DNA of 64,000 nucleotides, taken from assembly GCA_937924675.1 (NCBI GenBank), contig CALEVL010000308.1, forward strand, positions 14,727 through 78,726, in the 5' to 3' direction. The first letter of the stretch is position 1. Every line of letters begins with the position of its first letter. A program made the translations under genes and the position numbers. This DNA is from an uncultured Ignavibacteria bacterium (GTDB lineage: Bacteria; Bacteroidota; Ignavibacteria; Tepidaquicellales; Tepidaquicellaceae). The notes beneath the pieces were generated by a model. That model had not been told where the DNA came from. It did not search any database and was given only the letters and a program-made list of their open reading frames with translations. Positions 9,389 through 18,782 of the stretch are shown one piece after another.

Positions 9389-11068
9389 ATGGATAAAATT
9401 ACTCACGATAATATTCTTAAGGCGCATTTTTTCGGGGATAAGTCTGCTACTGATTATCAGGTGAAGTACAAGAACATTCTTGAACTTCTCAATGAAAGAC
9501 TGGAACACAACAAAGACAAGAATTATCTGGTGTTCTATGAAGATTCCGGCAATGTACAGAAATACACTTACACTCAGTTCATTTCAAGGATGACGCGCAT
9601 CTCAAACTATTTGCTTAAGCAGGGTATGAGAAAGGGAGACCGCATTGCAACATTCTCACATAATCATGCAGATACCGTTTTGTTGTATTTTGCCTGCTGG
9701 GCTGTTGGACTTGTTGTAGTTCCAATCAATGTCAGTGAAGAACCAAGTCGTGTTGATTTCATACTTTCTAACTCTCACTCGAAAATGATCTTCACAAGAA
9801 ATGAGTATCTGAAGAAGCTTGCAGATGTTTCATATTGTAGTAACTTAGATATTGTGAATTTTGATGAGTTCAGGTTTGATGAGAATGAGAAGGGAATTCA
9901 GCTTGACTACATGGTTGACAAAGAAGATGAGTGTCTAATAGTTTATACATCCGGTACAACCGGAAATCCTAAAGGTGTTGTTCTTACTCAATACAATCTT
10001 ATGGTTGATGCTCAGGCAATTTCCAACTGGCACAATCTTCATAATGATGATGTGATGATGTGTGTTCTGCCAATTCATCATGTGAATGGAACAGTTGTCA
10101 CGATAATGACAACAATGTATTATGGCGGCAAACTAGTGCTGAATCAGAGATTTCATACACACCTGTTCCTAAAGAGAATTCAGGATGAGAGAGTGAAGGT
10201 GGTAAGTGTTGTTCCTACGCTCCTTCAGTTTATGCTTCATACTGAAGAGAATACAGACAGTTATGATCTCCGTTCTTTCTCGCATATCATTTGCGGTGCG
10301 GGACCACTGACATGCGACATTGCCAGAAATTTTGAGCAACGATTCGGATTGAGAATAGTCCACGGATATGGATTGTCAGAGACGACATGCTACTCATGCT
10401 TCATTCCGATAAATCTTTCTCAACAGGAACATTTCAAATGGCAGAACGAATTCGGATTCCCTTCAATTGGTGTTCCCGTGGAATGCAATGAAATGGAAAT
10501 TCATAACGACCGTGGCGAGTCATTACCGGAAAATGAAAAAGGCGAAATAGTTATCAGAGGACACAATGTAATGAAGTGTTACTATGATAATGATGAAGTG
10601 AACAGAAAAACATTTGAATTCGGCTGGTTCAGATCAGGCGATGAGGGATTTTTTAAGTATGACACTGAGGGAAGGAAGAATTTCTTCATAACCGGCAGAA
10701 TAAAGGAGCTCATAATAAGAGGAGCAGTGAATATTTCGCCACTTGAAATTGATGAAGTATTGTCAGGTATTGATATTGTGAAATCAGCAATTGCAGTGGG
10801 GTTTGACAATGATTGGTACGGCGAGGAAGTTGGAGCATTGGTCATGCTGAAGGAAGGAATTCTAAACAACAGAAATGAAGATGAGCTCAGGACTAAAATC
10901 ATTGAACACTGCAAGATGAAACTGCCATTCTTCAAAACACCAAAGGTTGTAATATTCTCAGACAGCATTCCGGTGACATCAACAGGGAAGTATCAAAGGA
11001 ATAAAGTGAAAGATCTCTTTGGTGAGTTTAAAGAAGTTCAGTTCAAAGAATTGAAAGTCAAAAACTGA
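9389..11068 (+). CDS. AMP-dependent acyl-CoA synthetase/ligase
   Basis: A 559-residue class I adenylate-forming enzyme. The phosphate-binding loop IVYTSGTTGNPKG lies at about 185-196, followed by YGLSETT, the hinge ITGRIKELIIRG and a C-terminal catalytic lysine in TSTGKYQRNK. It activates a carboxylic acid as an acyl-adenylate and transfers it to CoA or to a carrier. The substrate is not evident; the overall pattern is nearest to long/medium-chain or crotonobetaine-type CoA ligases. It is a single-gene unit between two minus-strand genes. Confidence 0.88.
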   Translation: MDKITHDNILKAHFFGDKSATDYQVKYKNILELLNERLEHNKDKNYLVFYEDSGNVQKYTYTQFISRMTRISNYLLKQGMRKGDRIATFSHNHADTVLLYFACWAVGLVVVPINVSEEPSRVDFILSNSHSKMIFTRNEYLKKLADVSYCSNLDIVNFDEFRFDENEKGIQLDYMVDKEDECLIVYTSGTTGNPKGVVLTQYNLMVDAQAISNWHNLHNDDVMMCVLPIHHVNGTVVTIMTTMYYGGKLVLNQRFHTHLFLKRIQDERVKVVSVVPTLLQFMLHTEENTDSYDLRSFSHIICGAGPLTCDIARNFEQRFGLRIVHGYGLSETTCYSCFIPINLSQQEHFKWQNEFGFPSIGVPVECNEMEIHNDRGESLPENEKGEIVIRGHNVMKCYYDNDEVNRKTFEFGWFRSGDEGFFKYDTEGRKNFFITGRIKELIIRGAVNISPLEIDEVLSGIDIVKSAIAVGFDNDWYGEEVGALVMLKEGILNNRNEDELRTKIIEHCKMKLPFFKTPKVVIFSDSIPVTSTGKYQRNKVKDLFGEFKEVQFKELKVKN

Positions 11069-11167
11069 AATTGTGAATTTCCCGGAAGTGGCGTATGCAT
11101 TGAATAAGGTTTGAACATCCTTATTTACTTGTGTCAATCTCTCAACTCACTTGTGTTCTTGCCGGAC

Positions 11168-12814
11168 TTACATCCTCTCAGGAGCGCTTACTCCGAGTAT
11201 GTCAAACCCATTCTTGAAGACCTGCTTCGTTGCTTTGCAAAGGAGTATTCGAGAATGCGATAAATCTAAATTTTCAGCATCAACAATCCTGTTGTTATGA
11301 TAGAACCTGTGAAAACTCTCTGCGAGTTCATTCAGATAGTTTATGATCTTGTGCGGTTCAAATGAATCTGCAGAATTAACAACTTCTTCGGGAAATCTGC
11401 CAAGCACTTTCAGTAATCTTACCTCATCCGGTTTTTCAAGAAGTTTAATCAAATCATTTTCATCTGTTGACGAAGCAATGTCATTGAGATGTTCTTCAGC
11501 ATTCCTGAGAATGCCGCATGTTCTTGCATGTGCATATTGCAGATAGTAAACCGGATTCTTGTCAGACCTTTCCTTTGCAAGTTCAATATCAAAATCCAGA
11601 TGTGTATTTGCACCCCGCATAATAAAAAAGAACTGAACGGCATCTGAACCAATATCATCAATCAATTCATCAAGACTGTAAACTTTGTCGCTTCGTTTGC
11701 TCATCTTCACTGATTCATTACCCACTCGGAAAGTTACCATCTGATGAATGATCACTTTTATCTTAGACTCATCAAAGCCAAGTTTCTTAACACCATAAAG
11801 AACTTCTTTATATGTGTCTCCATGATCAGATCCGAAAATATCAACAATAAGATCAAAACCTCTCTTGATCTTATCTATGTGATATGCCATGTCGGGAAGC
11901 CGGTATGTTGGCTCGCCTGAAGATTTAACTATTACTTTGTCTTTCTGAAATCCCTCTTCCGGGTTCATCTTCAGCCATAATGCCCCGTCCTGCTCATAAG
12001 CCAATGACTTTTCCTTTAGATCATCAATAGTCTTTTCAATTGTGCCATCAGAATAAAGCGATGATTCATTGAAAAATACATCATGCTTAATTCCCATTCT
12101 GTCAAGTGTTGCCTTAATGAGTTCAAATGTGAATTTTTCACCTTCACTCTTGAAATAGTCCTTGTCAAATTTGCCCTTGAGTGAGTCACCCTTTTCGTGA
12201 TATATGTTTGCCGCAATCTCCTTTACATAACCGCCAACATAACCTTCTTCAGGAAACTCATAGTCCGGTTCAATTATCTGCATATATCTTGAGTAAACAG
12301 ATAAGGCGAGATTATTCATCTGATTTCCCGCATCATTGTAATAGTATTCTCTTGTTACATTGTATCCGGTCCATTCGAGGAGATTGGAGATTGCTTTGCC
12401 AAGGCATGCAGCACGTCCGTGTCCTGTATGAAGCGGTCCTGTCGGATTTGCGCTGATCCATTCCAGGTTTGCGTTCTTGCCTGTATTGTGTGAAGACTTG
12501 CCATAGTCATCCGCGAGTTTAAGTATCTCGGGAACAACTTTTCGGTAATGATCATCCGAAATGAAAAAATTAATGAAGCCGGCACCTGCTATTTCAGTCT
12601 TGGAGACCTTTGCAGGATCCAGCTTAAGATTATCAACTATGTCTTGCGCAATTTTTCTGGGCGGAAGCTTAAGTTCCTTGGCAAGTAGCATGGCAATATT
12701 AGCCGAGAGGTCACCAAATTTTTCATCTTTCGGAATATCAAACTGAATTTCAATTTTGTCTGCTCCAATATTGCTGAGGGCTTCTGAAAGTTTCTGTCTA
12801 AGATAATTTTTCAA
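11168..12814 (-). CDS. argS: Arginyl-tRNA synthetase
   Basis: A 548-residue class I aminoacyl-tRNA synthetase. It has the N-terminal additional domain, the signature ANPTGPLHTGHG (HIGH-type, 122-133), the KMSKR loop (370-374), and the C-terminal DALR anticodon-binding domain starting around YLQYAHARTCGI. It charges tRNA-Arg with arginine. Length and motifs are normal. It sits 16 bp downstream of the epimerase-like gene and may be co-transcribed. Confidence 0.97.
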   Translation of the reverse strand: MKNYLRQKLSEALSNIGADKIEIQFDIPKDEKFGDLSANIAMLLAKELKLPPRKIAQDIVDNLKLDPAKVSKTEIAGAGFINFFISDDHYRKVVPEILKLADDYGKSSHNTGKNANLEWISANPTGPLHTGHGRAACLGKAISNLLEWTGYNVTREYYYNDAGNQMNNLALSVYSRYMQIIEPDYEFPEEGYVGGYVKEIAANIYHEKGDSLKGKFDKDYFKSEGEKFTFELIKATLDRMGIKHDVFFNESSLYSDGTIEKTIDDLKEKSLAYEQDGALWLKMNPEEGFQKDKVIVKSSGEPTYRLPDMAYHIDKIKRGFDLIVDIFGSDHGDTYKEVLYGVKKLGFDESKIKVIIHQMVTFRVGNESVKMSKRSDKVYSLDELIDDIGSDAVQFFFIMRGANTHLDFDIELAKERSDKNPVYYLQYAHARTCGILRNAEEHLNDIASSTDENDLIKLLEKPDEVRLLKVLGRFPEEVVNSADSFEPHKIINYLNELAESFHRFYHNNRIVDAENLDLSHSRILLCKATKQVFKNGFDILGVSAPERM

Positions 12815-12830
12815 TACGTCTCCGTTTGGT

Positions 12831-13814
12831 TTATTGTATCCACTTCATTTCTTTGTACCACTCAATAGTTTTTCTGAAACTTTCTTCAAGTGTAAACTTG
12901 GTTTGGAATCCAAGTTGAGCTTTTGCCTTTGCATTTGAGCAAACCCATCTAAGCTGAGTAATGTCTTTGCACTTCTCCACATTCAAAGTGGCAGCTTTTC
13001 CAGAGAGTAAAGCAATTTTCTCAGCTATGTATCCTACACTGTAAACAATGGAATGCGGTATTCTAACTTTAAATGCCTTCTTGTCAAGAATCTTTGATGT
13101 TGCATCTCCCATCTCATCCCAGTTATATGGTTCGTCAAAACATATGAAATATGTCTGTCCGTTGGCAATATCCTTTTGAGTAGCCAATAATATTCCATCA
13201 ACAAGATCCTCAACATAAACCAGACTCAGGTATTTTTTATCAAAACCTATTACGCTGTTCAAGCCCTTGGAGAATGTCTGAAAGTAAATAAAAATCTCGG
13301 TATCTCTCGGACCGAACACGGCCGGCGGTCTTATAATTGTTATCGGGAATTCAGAAGCAAATTTGTTCACCTCTTCTTCTGCTTTGAGCTTTGAGATCCC
13401 GTAAGTTGTTATTGGATTTGGCGGAGTGTTCTCATCTACAGTGTCTGAATCAATTGCCGGACCGCATGCAGCTTGAGAAGAGATATGTACAAACTTCTTT
13501 ATGAGGGGGTTGACCTTTTTTGTGATTTCAAGAAGGTTTTTTGTTGCCTCATAATTTCCCTTATAAAAACCTTCTTTATTCACTGACTTAACTACTCCCG
13601 CAACATGAAACACATAGTCTGCTTCAGCAATTGCTTTTTCCAATGCTTCATTTGAAAACAGATCACCTTCTATATACTCAAATCCTTTTCCGTCCAGCCA
13701 TTTTGTTGATGATGACTTTCTCTTAAGGCACATGACGTCAAATCCTGATGCCTTGAGTTTGTCTGCAAGATGGCTTCCTACAAATCCGGTTGCTCCTGTT
13801 ATGAATGCTTTCAA
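12831..13814 (-). CDS. NAD-dependent epimerase/dehydratase-like extended SDR
   Basis: A 327-residue extended short-chain dehydrogenase with an N-terminal Rossmann motif TGATGFVGSHL and the catalytic YGISK (Tyr-x3-Lys). The substrate domain is not diagnostic; relatives include sugar epimerases, dihydroflavonol reductase-like and 3-beta-HSD-like enzymes. It diverges, over 147 bp, from a serine palmitoyltransferase-like gene. In other sphingolipid-producing bacteria an epimerase-type SDR (CerR in Caulobacter) reduces the keto intermediate of ceramide synthesis, so this enzyme is a candidate for that role. That is inference from context, not from residues. Confidence 0.85.
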   Translation of the reverse strand: MKAFITGATGFVGSHLADKLKASGFDVMCLKRKSSSTKWLDGKGFEYIEGDLFSNEALEKAIAEADYVFHVAGVVKSVNKEGFYKGNYEATKNLLEITKKVNPLIKKFVHISSQAACGPAIDSDTVDENTPPNPITTYGISKLKAEEEVNKFASEFPITIIRPPAVFGPRDTEIFIYFQTFSKGLNSVIGFDKKYLSLVYVEDLVDGILLATQKDIANGQTYFICFDEPYNWDEMGDATSKILDKKAFKVRIPHSIVYSVGYIAEKIALLSGKAATLNVEKCKDITQLRWVCSNAKAKAQLGFQTKFTLEESFRKTIEWYKEMKWIQ

Positions 13815-13961
13815 TACTGATAGGTTTGTTGATAGAAGTTATCTATTATTCTTTGTATTTTCTATTCTCAAAAACCAAGAAACAGCCAATTCAGGAATTA
13901 AATCGTAATCATTCATAAATCTTAACGGCATATTCAAATGCTGAAATTTTAAATACAATAA

Positions 13962-15155
13962 ATGGACCTGTTTGATAAATGCAAGAGTTTTACCCGTGCC
14001 GATGAAGTTAAAGCGGCTGGAGTATACCCATACTTCAGGGCAATTGAAGCTAATGAAGGGCCTGTTGTCAGGATAGAAGGGCGTGACATCATTATGGCCG
14101 GTTCAAACAACTATCTCGGACTTACGGCTCACCCCAAAGTGAAAGAGGCTGCGATTAAGGCAATCGAGAAATACGGCACAGGATGCTCCGGTTCAAGATA
14201 TCTTACAGGCACACTTGACCTGCATATTAACTTGGAAGAGAAGCTTGCAGACTTTCTGGGAAAAGAATCTGTTTTGCTTTTTTCAACCGGATACCAGACC
14301 GCTCAGGGAATTATTCCAACTCTTGTATCAAAAGACGAGTATATTATTTCTGACAAGGACAATCACGCTTGTATAATTGCCGCAAACATTATGGCGAAAG
14401 GTGCTTTTGCGGAGTTCAAGAGATATAAGCACAATGATATGGCGGATCTGGAAAGAGTTCTTAATTCAATACCGTTAGATGCTTCAAAATTAGTTGCATC
14501 AGACGGAGTATTTTCCACAAGCGGTGAACTTGTTGAGTTACCGAAAATGGTTGAGCTTTGCAAGAAGTATGATGCCAGGATACTTATAGATGATGCTCAC
14601 GCAACAGGAGTTGTAGGAAAAGGAGGAAGAGGAACAAGCTCTGAGTTTGGACTCACAAAGGAAGTTGACATGGTGATGGGAACATTTTCAAAGACTTTTG
14701 CATCGCTCGGTGGCTTTGTAGGCGGAGAGAAAGTGGTGATTAATTATCTTAAACACCATTCTCCCGCATTGATTTTTTCCGCGTCACCAACGCCTGCTTC
14801 AGTTGCGGCTGCAGATGCAGCCCTTGATATTCTTATTGCCGAACCGGAAAGGATTGACAAACTGCTTGCAAACGCGAAGAAAATGCGTGAGGGTTTCACT
14901 TCCATGGGATTCACGGTTCTTGATGGAAAAACTCCGATTGTTCCGGTAATTCTTGGAGATGATAATCTTGTTTTCATGTTCTGGAAAAAACTATTTGATG
15001 CAGGAATTTTTGTCAACGCATTCATCTCTCCCGGCGTGCCTCCAAGTATGGCAATGCTCAGGACATCATACATGGCAACACATGAGCCTTTTCAATTGGA
15101 TAAGATACTCGAAGTATTTGGTGATATAGGAAGAGAAATGGGAATAATCAAATAG
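13962..15155 (+). CDS. spt: Serine palmitoyltransferase-like alpha-oxoamine synthase
   Basis: A 397-residue PLP enzyme of the alpha-oxoamine synthase family. The Schiff-base lysine is in [12 protein letters not shown] (Lys244), His135 in DNHAC stacks on PLP, and IDDAHATG (209-216) supplies the Asp and His contacts. The N-terminal segment [10 protein letters not shown] and the motif [13 protein letters not shown] are close to what I recall of Bacteroidota serine palmitoyltransferases, which condense serine with an acyl thioester in the first step of sphingolipid synthesis. 2-Amino-3-ketobutyrate CoA ligase and BioF are the alternatives. The divergent SDR supports a sphingolipid role. Confidence 0.8.
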   Translation: MDLFDKCKSFTRADEVKAAGVYPYFRAIEANEGPVVRIEGRDIIMAGSNNYLGLTAHPKVKEAAIKAIEKYGTGCSGSRYLTGTLDLHINLEEKLADFLGKESVLLFSTGYQTAQGIIPTLVSKDEYIISDKDNHACIIAANIMAKGAFAEFKRYKHNDMADLERVLNSIPLDASKLVASDGVFSTSGELVELPKMVELCKKYDARILIDDAHATGVVGKGGRGTSSEFGLTKEVDMVMGTFSKTFASLGGFVGGEKVVINYLKHHSPALIFSASPTPASVAAADAALDILIAEPERIDKLLANAKKMREGFTSMGFTVLDGKTPIVPVILGDDNLVFMFWKKLFDAGIFVNAFISPGVPPSMAMLRTSYMATHEPFQLDKILEVFGDIGREMGIIK

Positions 15156-15204
15156 TGTGATGATATCGTCAAGACAATCAAATCGTTTTCGCAAGGGAAT
15201 TTCA

Positions 15205-15639
15205 ATGGGTATGATTACCGGAAAGATTGTCACGAATCTTATTATGTTATTCGTCTTCTCAATCTTTCAACTGAGTGGTTGTAATTCAAAGGATGAATCC
15301 AATAAGGTTGATAACACGACTAAAGGTGATTCACAGGAGCAAGATACAGCACTCTCACCGGAAGAGATCCTTAGTGCTACGCTTGTTCAGGGAATTGCAG
15401 GAGAGGATGATGATCCGGATCTTGAGGCATTTATAGAAGAGGATTTGTACGGCGAACTCAAGAACAGTAAGGCAGTTACTATTGACAGAGTTTCATCGTC
15501 TATGTACGTAGTTGAGTTTGAAAACCTTGGACAAATGAAAAGTTATTTGATTCGAAAGTTTTACAATCCGCAGAAAGACGAGTATTTCTTTGAGAAGACA
15601 ACATTTGATTCGGATATTAAGAAGCAATTTCTGAAATAA
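15205..15639 (+). CDS. Small predicted lipoprotein, function unknown
   Basis: From the ATG at 15205 this encodes 144 residues with a lipoprotein signal (basic start, hydrophobic stretch, lipobox LSGC) followed by a low-complexity Asp/Ser/Thr linker and a small acidic domain. A start 48 bases upstream is also open, but the ATG at 15205 has the GGGA-type ribosome-binding site and places the signal peptide at the N-terminus. It follows the serine palmitoyltransferase-like gene by 49 bp. No family was recognised. Confidence 0.6.
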   Translation: MGMITGKIVTNLIMLFVFSIFQLSGCNSKDESNKVDNTTKGDSQEQDTALSPEEILSATLVQGIAGEDDDPDLEAFIEEDLYGELKNSKAVTIDRVSSSMYVVEFENLGQMKSYLIRKFYNPQKDEYFFEKTTFDSDIKKQFLK

Positions 15640-15648
15640 AACTATGTA

Positions 15649-15680
15649 TTTGCAATTGCAGACCATAGTAAGTAACTTTG
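15649..15680 (+). promoter_or_regulatory. Bacteroidota-type promoter of the B12 operon
   Basis: TTTG at 15649-15652 and TAACTTTG at 15673-15680 are separated by exactly 20 bases. This matches the -33 TTTG / -7 TAnnTTTG consensus of the Bacteroidota primary sigma factor. Transcription would begin near 15687, just ahead of the cobalamin riboswitch, which fits its position well. Confidence 0.6.
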
Positions 15681-15702
15681 TACAGTTCTTTAAAGCATAA
15701 TG

Positions 15703-15865
15703 GTTCATATTCCATATTAATGGAATTGATTAAAAGGGAATCCGGTGTGATGCCGGAGCTGTCCCCGCAACTGTAAGAAAGAAGACCGTTCAAGAGTCCA
15801 CTGCTCTTTTCAAGAGTGGGAAGGTAAACGGAAAATGCTTTCGAGTCAGGAGACCTGCCATAATG
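15703..15865 (+). ncRNA. Cobalamin (vitamin B12) riboswitch
   Basis: The leader contains the conserved core of the cobalamin aptamer: GGGAAnCCGGTG...GCCGG, GCTGTCCCCGCAACTGT (about 15734-15777), and the B12 box AGTCAGGAGACCTGCC (15844-15859). Outer boundaries are approximate. It controls the downstream BtuB-like receptor, CobO, BFD-like and propeller genes. Binding of adenosyl- or aqua-cobalamin would be expected to lower expression. Confidence 0.95.
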
Positions 15866-15914
15866 CGCTTCTAAGATCTTCGTGGGAAAAGATTGATTGA
15901 AAAATAATGAAGGA

Positions 15915-15982
15915 ACTCCCGGTTTCTTATTTCTCATCATTTTATCCGCCCGTGAAGAGAATAAGTGTCCGGGAGTTTTTTT
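15915..15982 (+). terminator. Riboswitch expression platform: terminator that also covers the ribosome-binding site
   Basis: AACTCCCGG (15915-15923) pairs perfectly with CCGGGAGTT (15969-15977), with further pairing inside (CTTATT..CTC with GAG..AATAAG), followed by a run of T to 15982. It is a factor-independent terminator immediately before the btuB ATG (15983). The 3' strand contains GGGAG, the likely Shine-Dalgarno of btuB, so the same hairpin would also hide the ribosome-binding site. Confidence 0.75.
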
Positions 15983-17908
15983 ATGATCAAATTCAAAAAA
16001 TTACTTTTACATACAGGAATCTATCTTTGCCTTCTGAACTCTGTCGGATTCGCCGGAGATTCTACAAAATATTTTACTGAAGAGATAACCGTGTTCGGAA
16101 AAACGGGAATTACTTCAACTGCACTTCTTCCGGGTTTTGTTCAGTTAATAGAAAGTGATCAGATTAAGAACAAGAATGGAAATGATATCTCGGAAGTGCT
16201 TAGACTTCTGGCAGGAGTTAGCATCAGAGATTATGGGGGCGGAAATTCACTGAGTACGGTATCAATGAACGGCACTGGAGCTGAACATACACTGATTCTC
16301 ATTAATGGAACTAAACTTAATTCAGTTCAGAATAATCAGTTCGATCTGTCATTGTTGTCAAAGGGGAACATTGACAGGATAGAAGTTCTTTCAGGAGGCA
16401 TGAGTTCCATTTATGGCTCTGAAGCTATAGGTGGAGTAATAAACATAGTGACTAATAAACCGGGGCAGTTTCCTTCAACTCTGAACATCTCCGGTGGTGT
16501 TGGTTCTTTCGGTTTGAGACAATTCAATTTGTCAGGTACGAAAACATTTGGAAACCTGAATCTTTTGCTTGATATTAACGATGAGTCTTCGGATAATGCG
16601 TATGATTATTATTTCCATTCAGGAACTGAAATTCAACAGAAGAAAAGAGAGAATTCATCATACAAGCAAAGAAATATATCTGCTGAAATCAACACAGATC
16701 TTTCTGAATCTTCTGTTCTGACATTCCACACTAGTTACCTTACTGCTTCACGAAGTATTCCCGGAATTGAAACAGGCTCACTTCCTTCTAATTCTTTTCA
16801 GGAAGATGCACAATGGAGAACCTCACTTTCTTTAGTTTCAAAGCTCTCCGGTAATATTGTGATGACAGGGAAGCTTGGATTCTCTAATGATCTTTTAAAC
16901 TATAGTGACAGACTTCTTACACAAAGCTATTACAAGAATCTGAGTCTTGTTGCTTCTGCCGATGCAGATTTCAACTTTGGAGCATTCAACGGAAACGGTG
17001 GAATTGAAATCAATAAATATGTTCTTCAAAGTAACGAGACTGTTTCCGGGATTGAAAGATGGCAGCCGGCAATTTATGCGGGTGGTGAGTTTGAGATATC
17101 AGAGTTGTTGAGAATCTATCCATCGGCAAGAGTAGATCTCTTCAGTGATATCGACAAGGCTGCCGCTACTGCAAACATTGGTGTGAATTATAAGCCATTG
17201 AAGAGACACAATCTCTATATTAAAGCCAGAGCAGGCAACAATTTTGCCGCGCCGACATTCAATGAACTTTACTGGAAGACAGGAGGAAATGAACTTCTTC
17301 AGCCGGAAAGGTCAATAAATTATTCTCTAGGAATGGTCATGGAATTTCCTGCAATAGTGAATTCTTCAGTCGAACTCTCATATAACAAAGTTCACACAAG
17401 CGAAAAGATAATTTGGATGCCGCAATCATCCGGATACTGGACTCCTCAGAATCTCCGTGAAACAGTTTCAGATGCGTTGATCCTTAACATCGGAGCCGCA
17501 GAAGAACTCGGGATGAACACAATTCTGTCCGCTAAATTGAGTATTGCATATACAAACGCAAGAAAGACTAAGGGTGATTTTGAAGGAGATATCAATGTTG
17601 GCAAACAATTGGCTTACGTTCCGGAATTAACAACAAAGGCAGGACTTAACTTCACAATAAATGAATTTCAAGCCGGGGTCTTTTATGATCACACTGGAAC
17701 AAGATACATGAATGCCGAAAACACAAGGTCATTGCCACAGGCAGGATTATTGGAAGGAAGTATTCAATATACTCTTCCGCTGACAATGTTTAATGTAACC
17801 GGAAGAATTGAAGCAAACAACATTCTCAACGAGGATTATCAGATGATAGCAGGATATCCGATGCCTCTGAGCAATTTCACATTTAAAGTAAATTTAGAAT
17901 TTCGCTGA
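15983..17908 (+). CDS. btuB: BtuB-like TonB-dependent outer-membrane cobalamin receptor
   Basis: A 641-residue TonB-dependent receptor with a signal peptide (to about GFAGDS), a TonB-box-like segment near EEITVFGK, a plug domain (SEVLRLLAGVSI, NGTGAEHTLILINGTKL, IDRIEVLSGGMSSIYGSEAIGGVINIVT) and a 22-strand-type barrel ending in aromatic FKVNLEFR. The start is taken as ATG 15983, preceded by GGGAG, instead of the GTG at 15965 inside the terminator stem. Location directly behind a cobalamin riboswitch identifies cobalamin as the likely ligand. It leads a tightly packed operon. Confidence 0.9.
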   Translation: MIKFKKLLLHTGIYLCLLNSVGFAGDSTKYFTEEITVFGKTGITSTALLPGFVQLIESDQIKNKNGNDISEVLRLLAGVSIRDYGGGNSLSTVSMNGTGAEHTLILINGTKLNSVQNNQFDLSLLSKGNIDRIEVLSGGMSSIYGSEAIGGVINIVTNKPGQFPSTLNISGGVGSFGLRQFNLSGTKTFGNLNLLLDINDESSDNAYDYYFHSGTEIQQKKRENSSYKQRNISAEINTDLSESSVLTFHTSYLTASRSIPGIETGSLPSNSFQEDAQWRTSLSLVSKLSGNIVMTGKLGFSNDLLNYSDRLLTQSYYKNLSLVASADADFNFGAFNGNGGIEINKYVLQSNETVSGIERWQPAIYAGGEFEISELLRIYPSARVDLFSDIDKAAATANIGVNYKPLKRHNLYIKARAGNNFAAPTFNELYWKTGGNELLQPERSINYSLGMVMEFPAIVNSSVELSYNKVHTSEKIIWMPQSSGYWTPQNLRETVSDALILNIGAAEELGMNTILSAKLSIAYTNARKTKGDFEGDINVGKQLAYVPELTTKAGLNFTINEFQAGVFYDHTGTRYMNAENTRSLPQAGLLEGSIQYTLPLTMFNVTGRIEANNILNEDYQMIAGYPMPLSNFTFKVNLEFR

Positions 17909-17911
17909 ATC

Positions 17912-18571
17912 ATGAACACAAAAATTGAAGATGCAAAAAAGGCAGGCGGTGCAAAGTACAAGGAGAAGATCCTCAGTACTATAGAGTCTTATAAGAAACT
18001 TTCCGACAAGGACAAGCACTGCTTTCACATTTATTACGGTTATGGGAAAGGCAAGACCACTTGCGTAATGGGACTAATCATGAGAGCTCTAGGTGCAGGA
18101 TTGAAAGTCAGGCTGGTTCAGTTTGATAAAGGATTTGAAGGAGTAAATGAACATTATGCAGAGCTTAACACTTTAAGACTTCTCAAAGGTGCAGGGTGTG
18201 ATATAGAGTTTCATTCTACAGGTTGTGAAAGAATGAATGAGGACGGAACTTTCAGATTCAAGAGTTCGGAAGAAGATTTCAAAGAAGCTAAGCGCGGGCT
18301 TGATATTGCCAGCGACCTTTTGCTTAACGGTAATCAGGATCTTCTGATATTGGACGAGGCAATTGCTGCGGTTGTTTATCATTTGCTGAAGAAAGAAGAC
18401 ATTGATGAGTTAATTGAATTATACAACCGTGACAGAAAATGTGAACTTGTTATGACGGGGCACAAGCTTTGGGATGGTCTTGAAGAGAAAGCCGATCTCA
18501 TTACGGAAATGAGAAAAGTCAAACACTACTTTGACAAAGGAATACCAATCAGAACAGGAATTGATTTTTGA
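17912..18571 (+). CDS. cobO: Cob(I)alamin adenosyltransferase, CobO/CobA type
   Basis: A 219-residue P-loop protein. GYGKGKTT (43-50) is the ATP-binding loop and DLLILDEAIAAV is the Walker B region of CobO/BtuR corrinoid adenosyltransferases. The enzyme moves adenosine from ATP to reduced cobalamin to form the coenzyme. It starts 4 bases after the receptor gene. It is a natural partner in B12 salvage: import, then adenosylation. Confidence 0.95.
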   Translation: MNTKIEDAKKAGGAKYKEKILSTIESYKKLSDKDKHCFHIYYGYGKGKTTCVMGLIMRALGAGLKVRLVQFDKGFEGVNEHYAELNTLRLLKGAGCDIEFHSTGCERMNEDGTFRFKSSEEDFKEAKRGLDIASDLLLNGNQDLLILDEAIAAVVYHLLKKEDIDELIELYNRDRKCELVMTGHKLWDGLEEKADLITEMRKVKHYFDKGIPIRTGIDF

Positions 18572-18572
18572 G

Positions 18573-18782
18573 ATGGGACTTAAAATTGATAAGTGCATTT
18601 GCAGCAACATCACATTTTCTGAACTCAGGAAAATTGCAATCAGTAATAATGCAGATGATATAAATAAACTGCAAGAGATTGTTGATGTTGCTAAGAATTG
18701 CAGACTATGCGTTCCATACCTTAAGGAAATGTTGAAGACAGGAGAAACTGAATTTCACAAACTAATAACAGAACAGGAATGA
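18573..18782 (+). CDS. BFD-like [2Fe-2S] protein in the B12 operon
   Basis: Read from the ATG at 18573 this is a 69-residue protein with Cys8-x-Cys10 and Cys43-x2-Cys46, the cluster-binding pattern and spacing of bacterioferritin-associated ferredoxin (BFD-like) domains. The helical segment between the cysteine pairs also fits. It starts 1 base after the cobO stop, and its own stop overlaps the next ATG (ATGA). A free-standing BFD domain here could pass electrons for cobalt reduction before adenosylation, but that is inference. A longer reading from 18531 lies inside cobO and is unlikely. Confidence 0.75.
   Translation: MGLKIDKCICSNITFSELRKIAISNNADDINKLQEIVDVAKNCRLCVPYLKEMLKTGETEFHKLITEQE

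Noticed and set aside
13962..15155. 2-amino-3-ketobutyrate CoA ligase or BioF
   Set aside because: Not excluded, but the N-terminal segment and the SDR neighbour favour a serine palmitoyltransferase-like role.
15965..15982. GTG start for the BtuB-like gene
   Set aside because: It lies inside the terminator stem; the ATG at 15983 follows GGGAG and gives a normal signal peptide.
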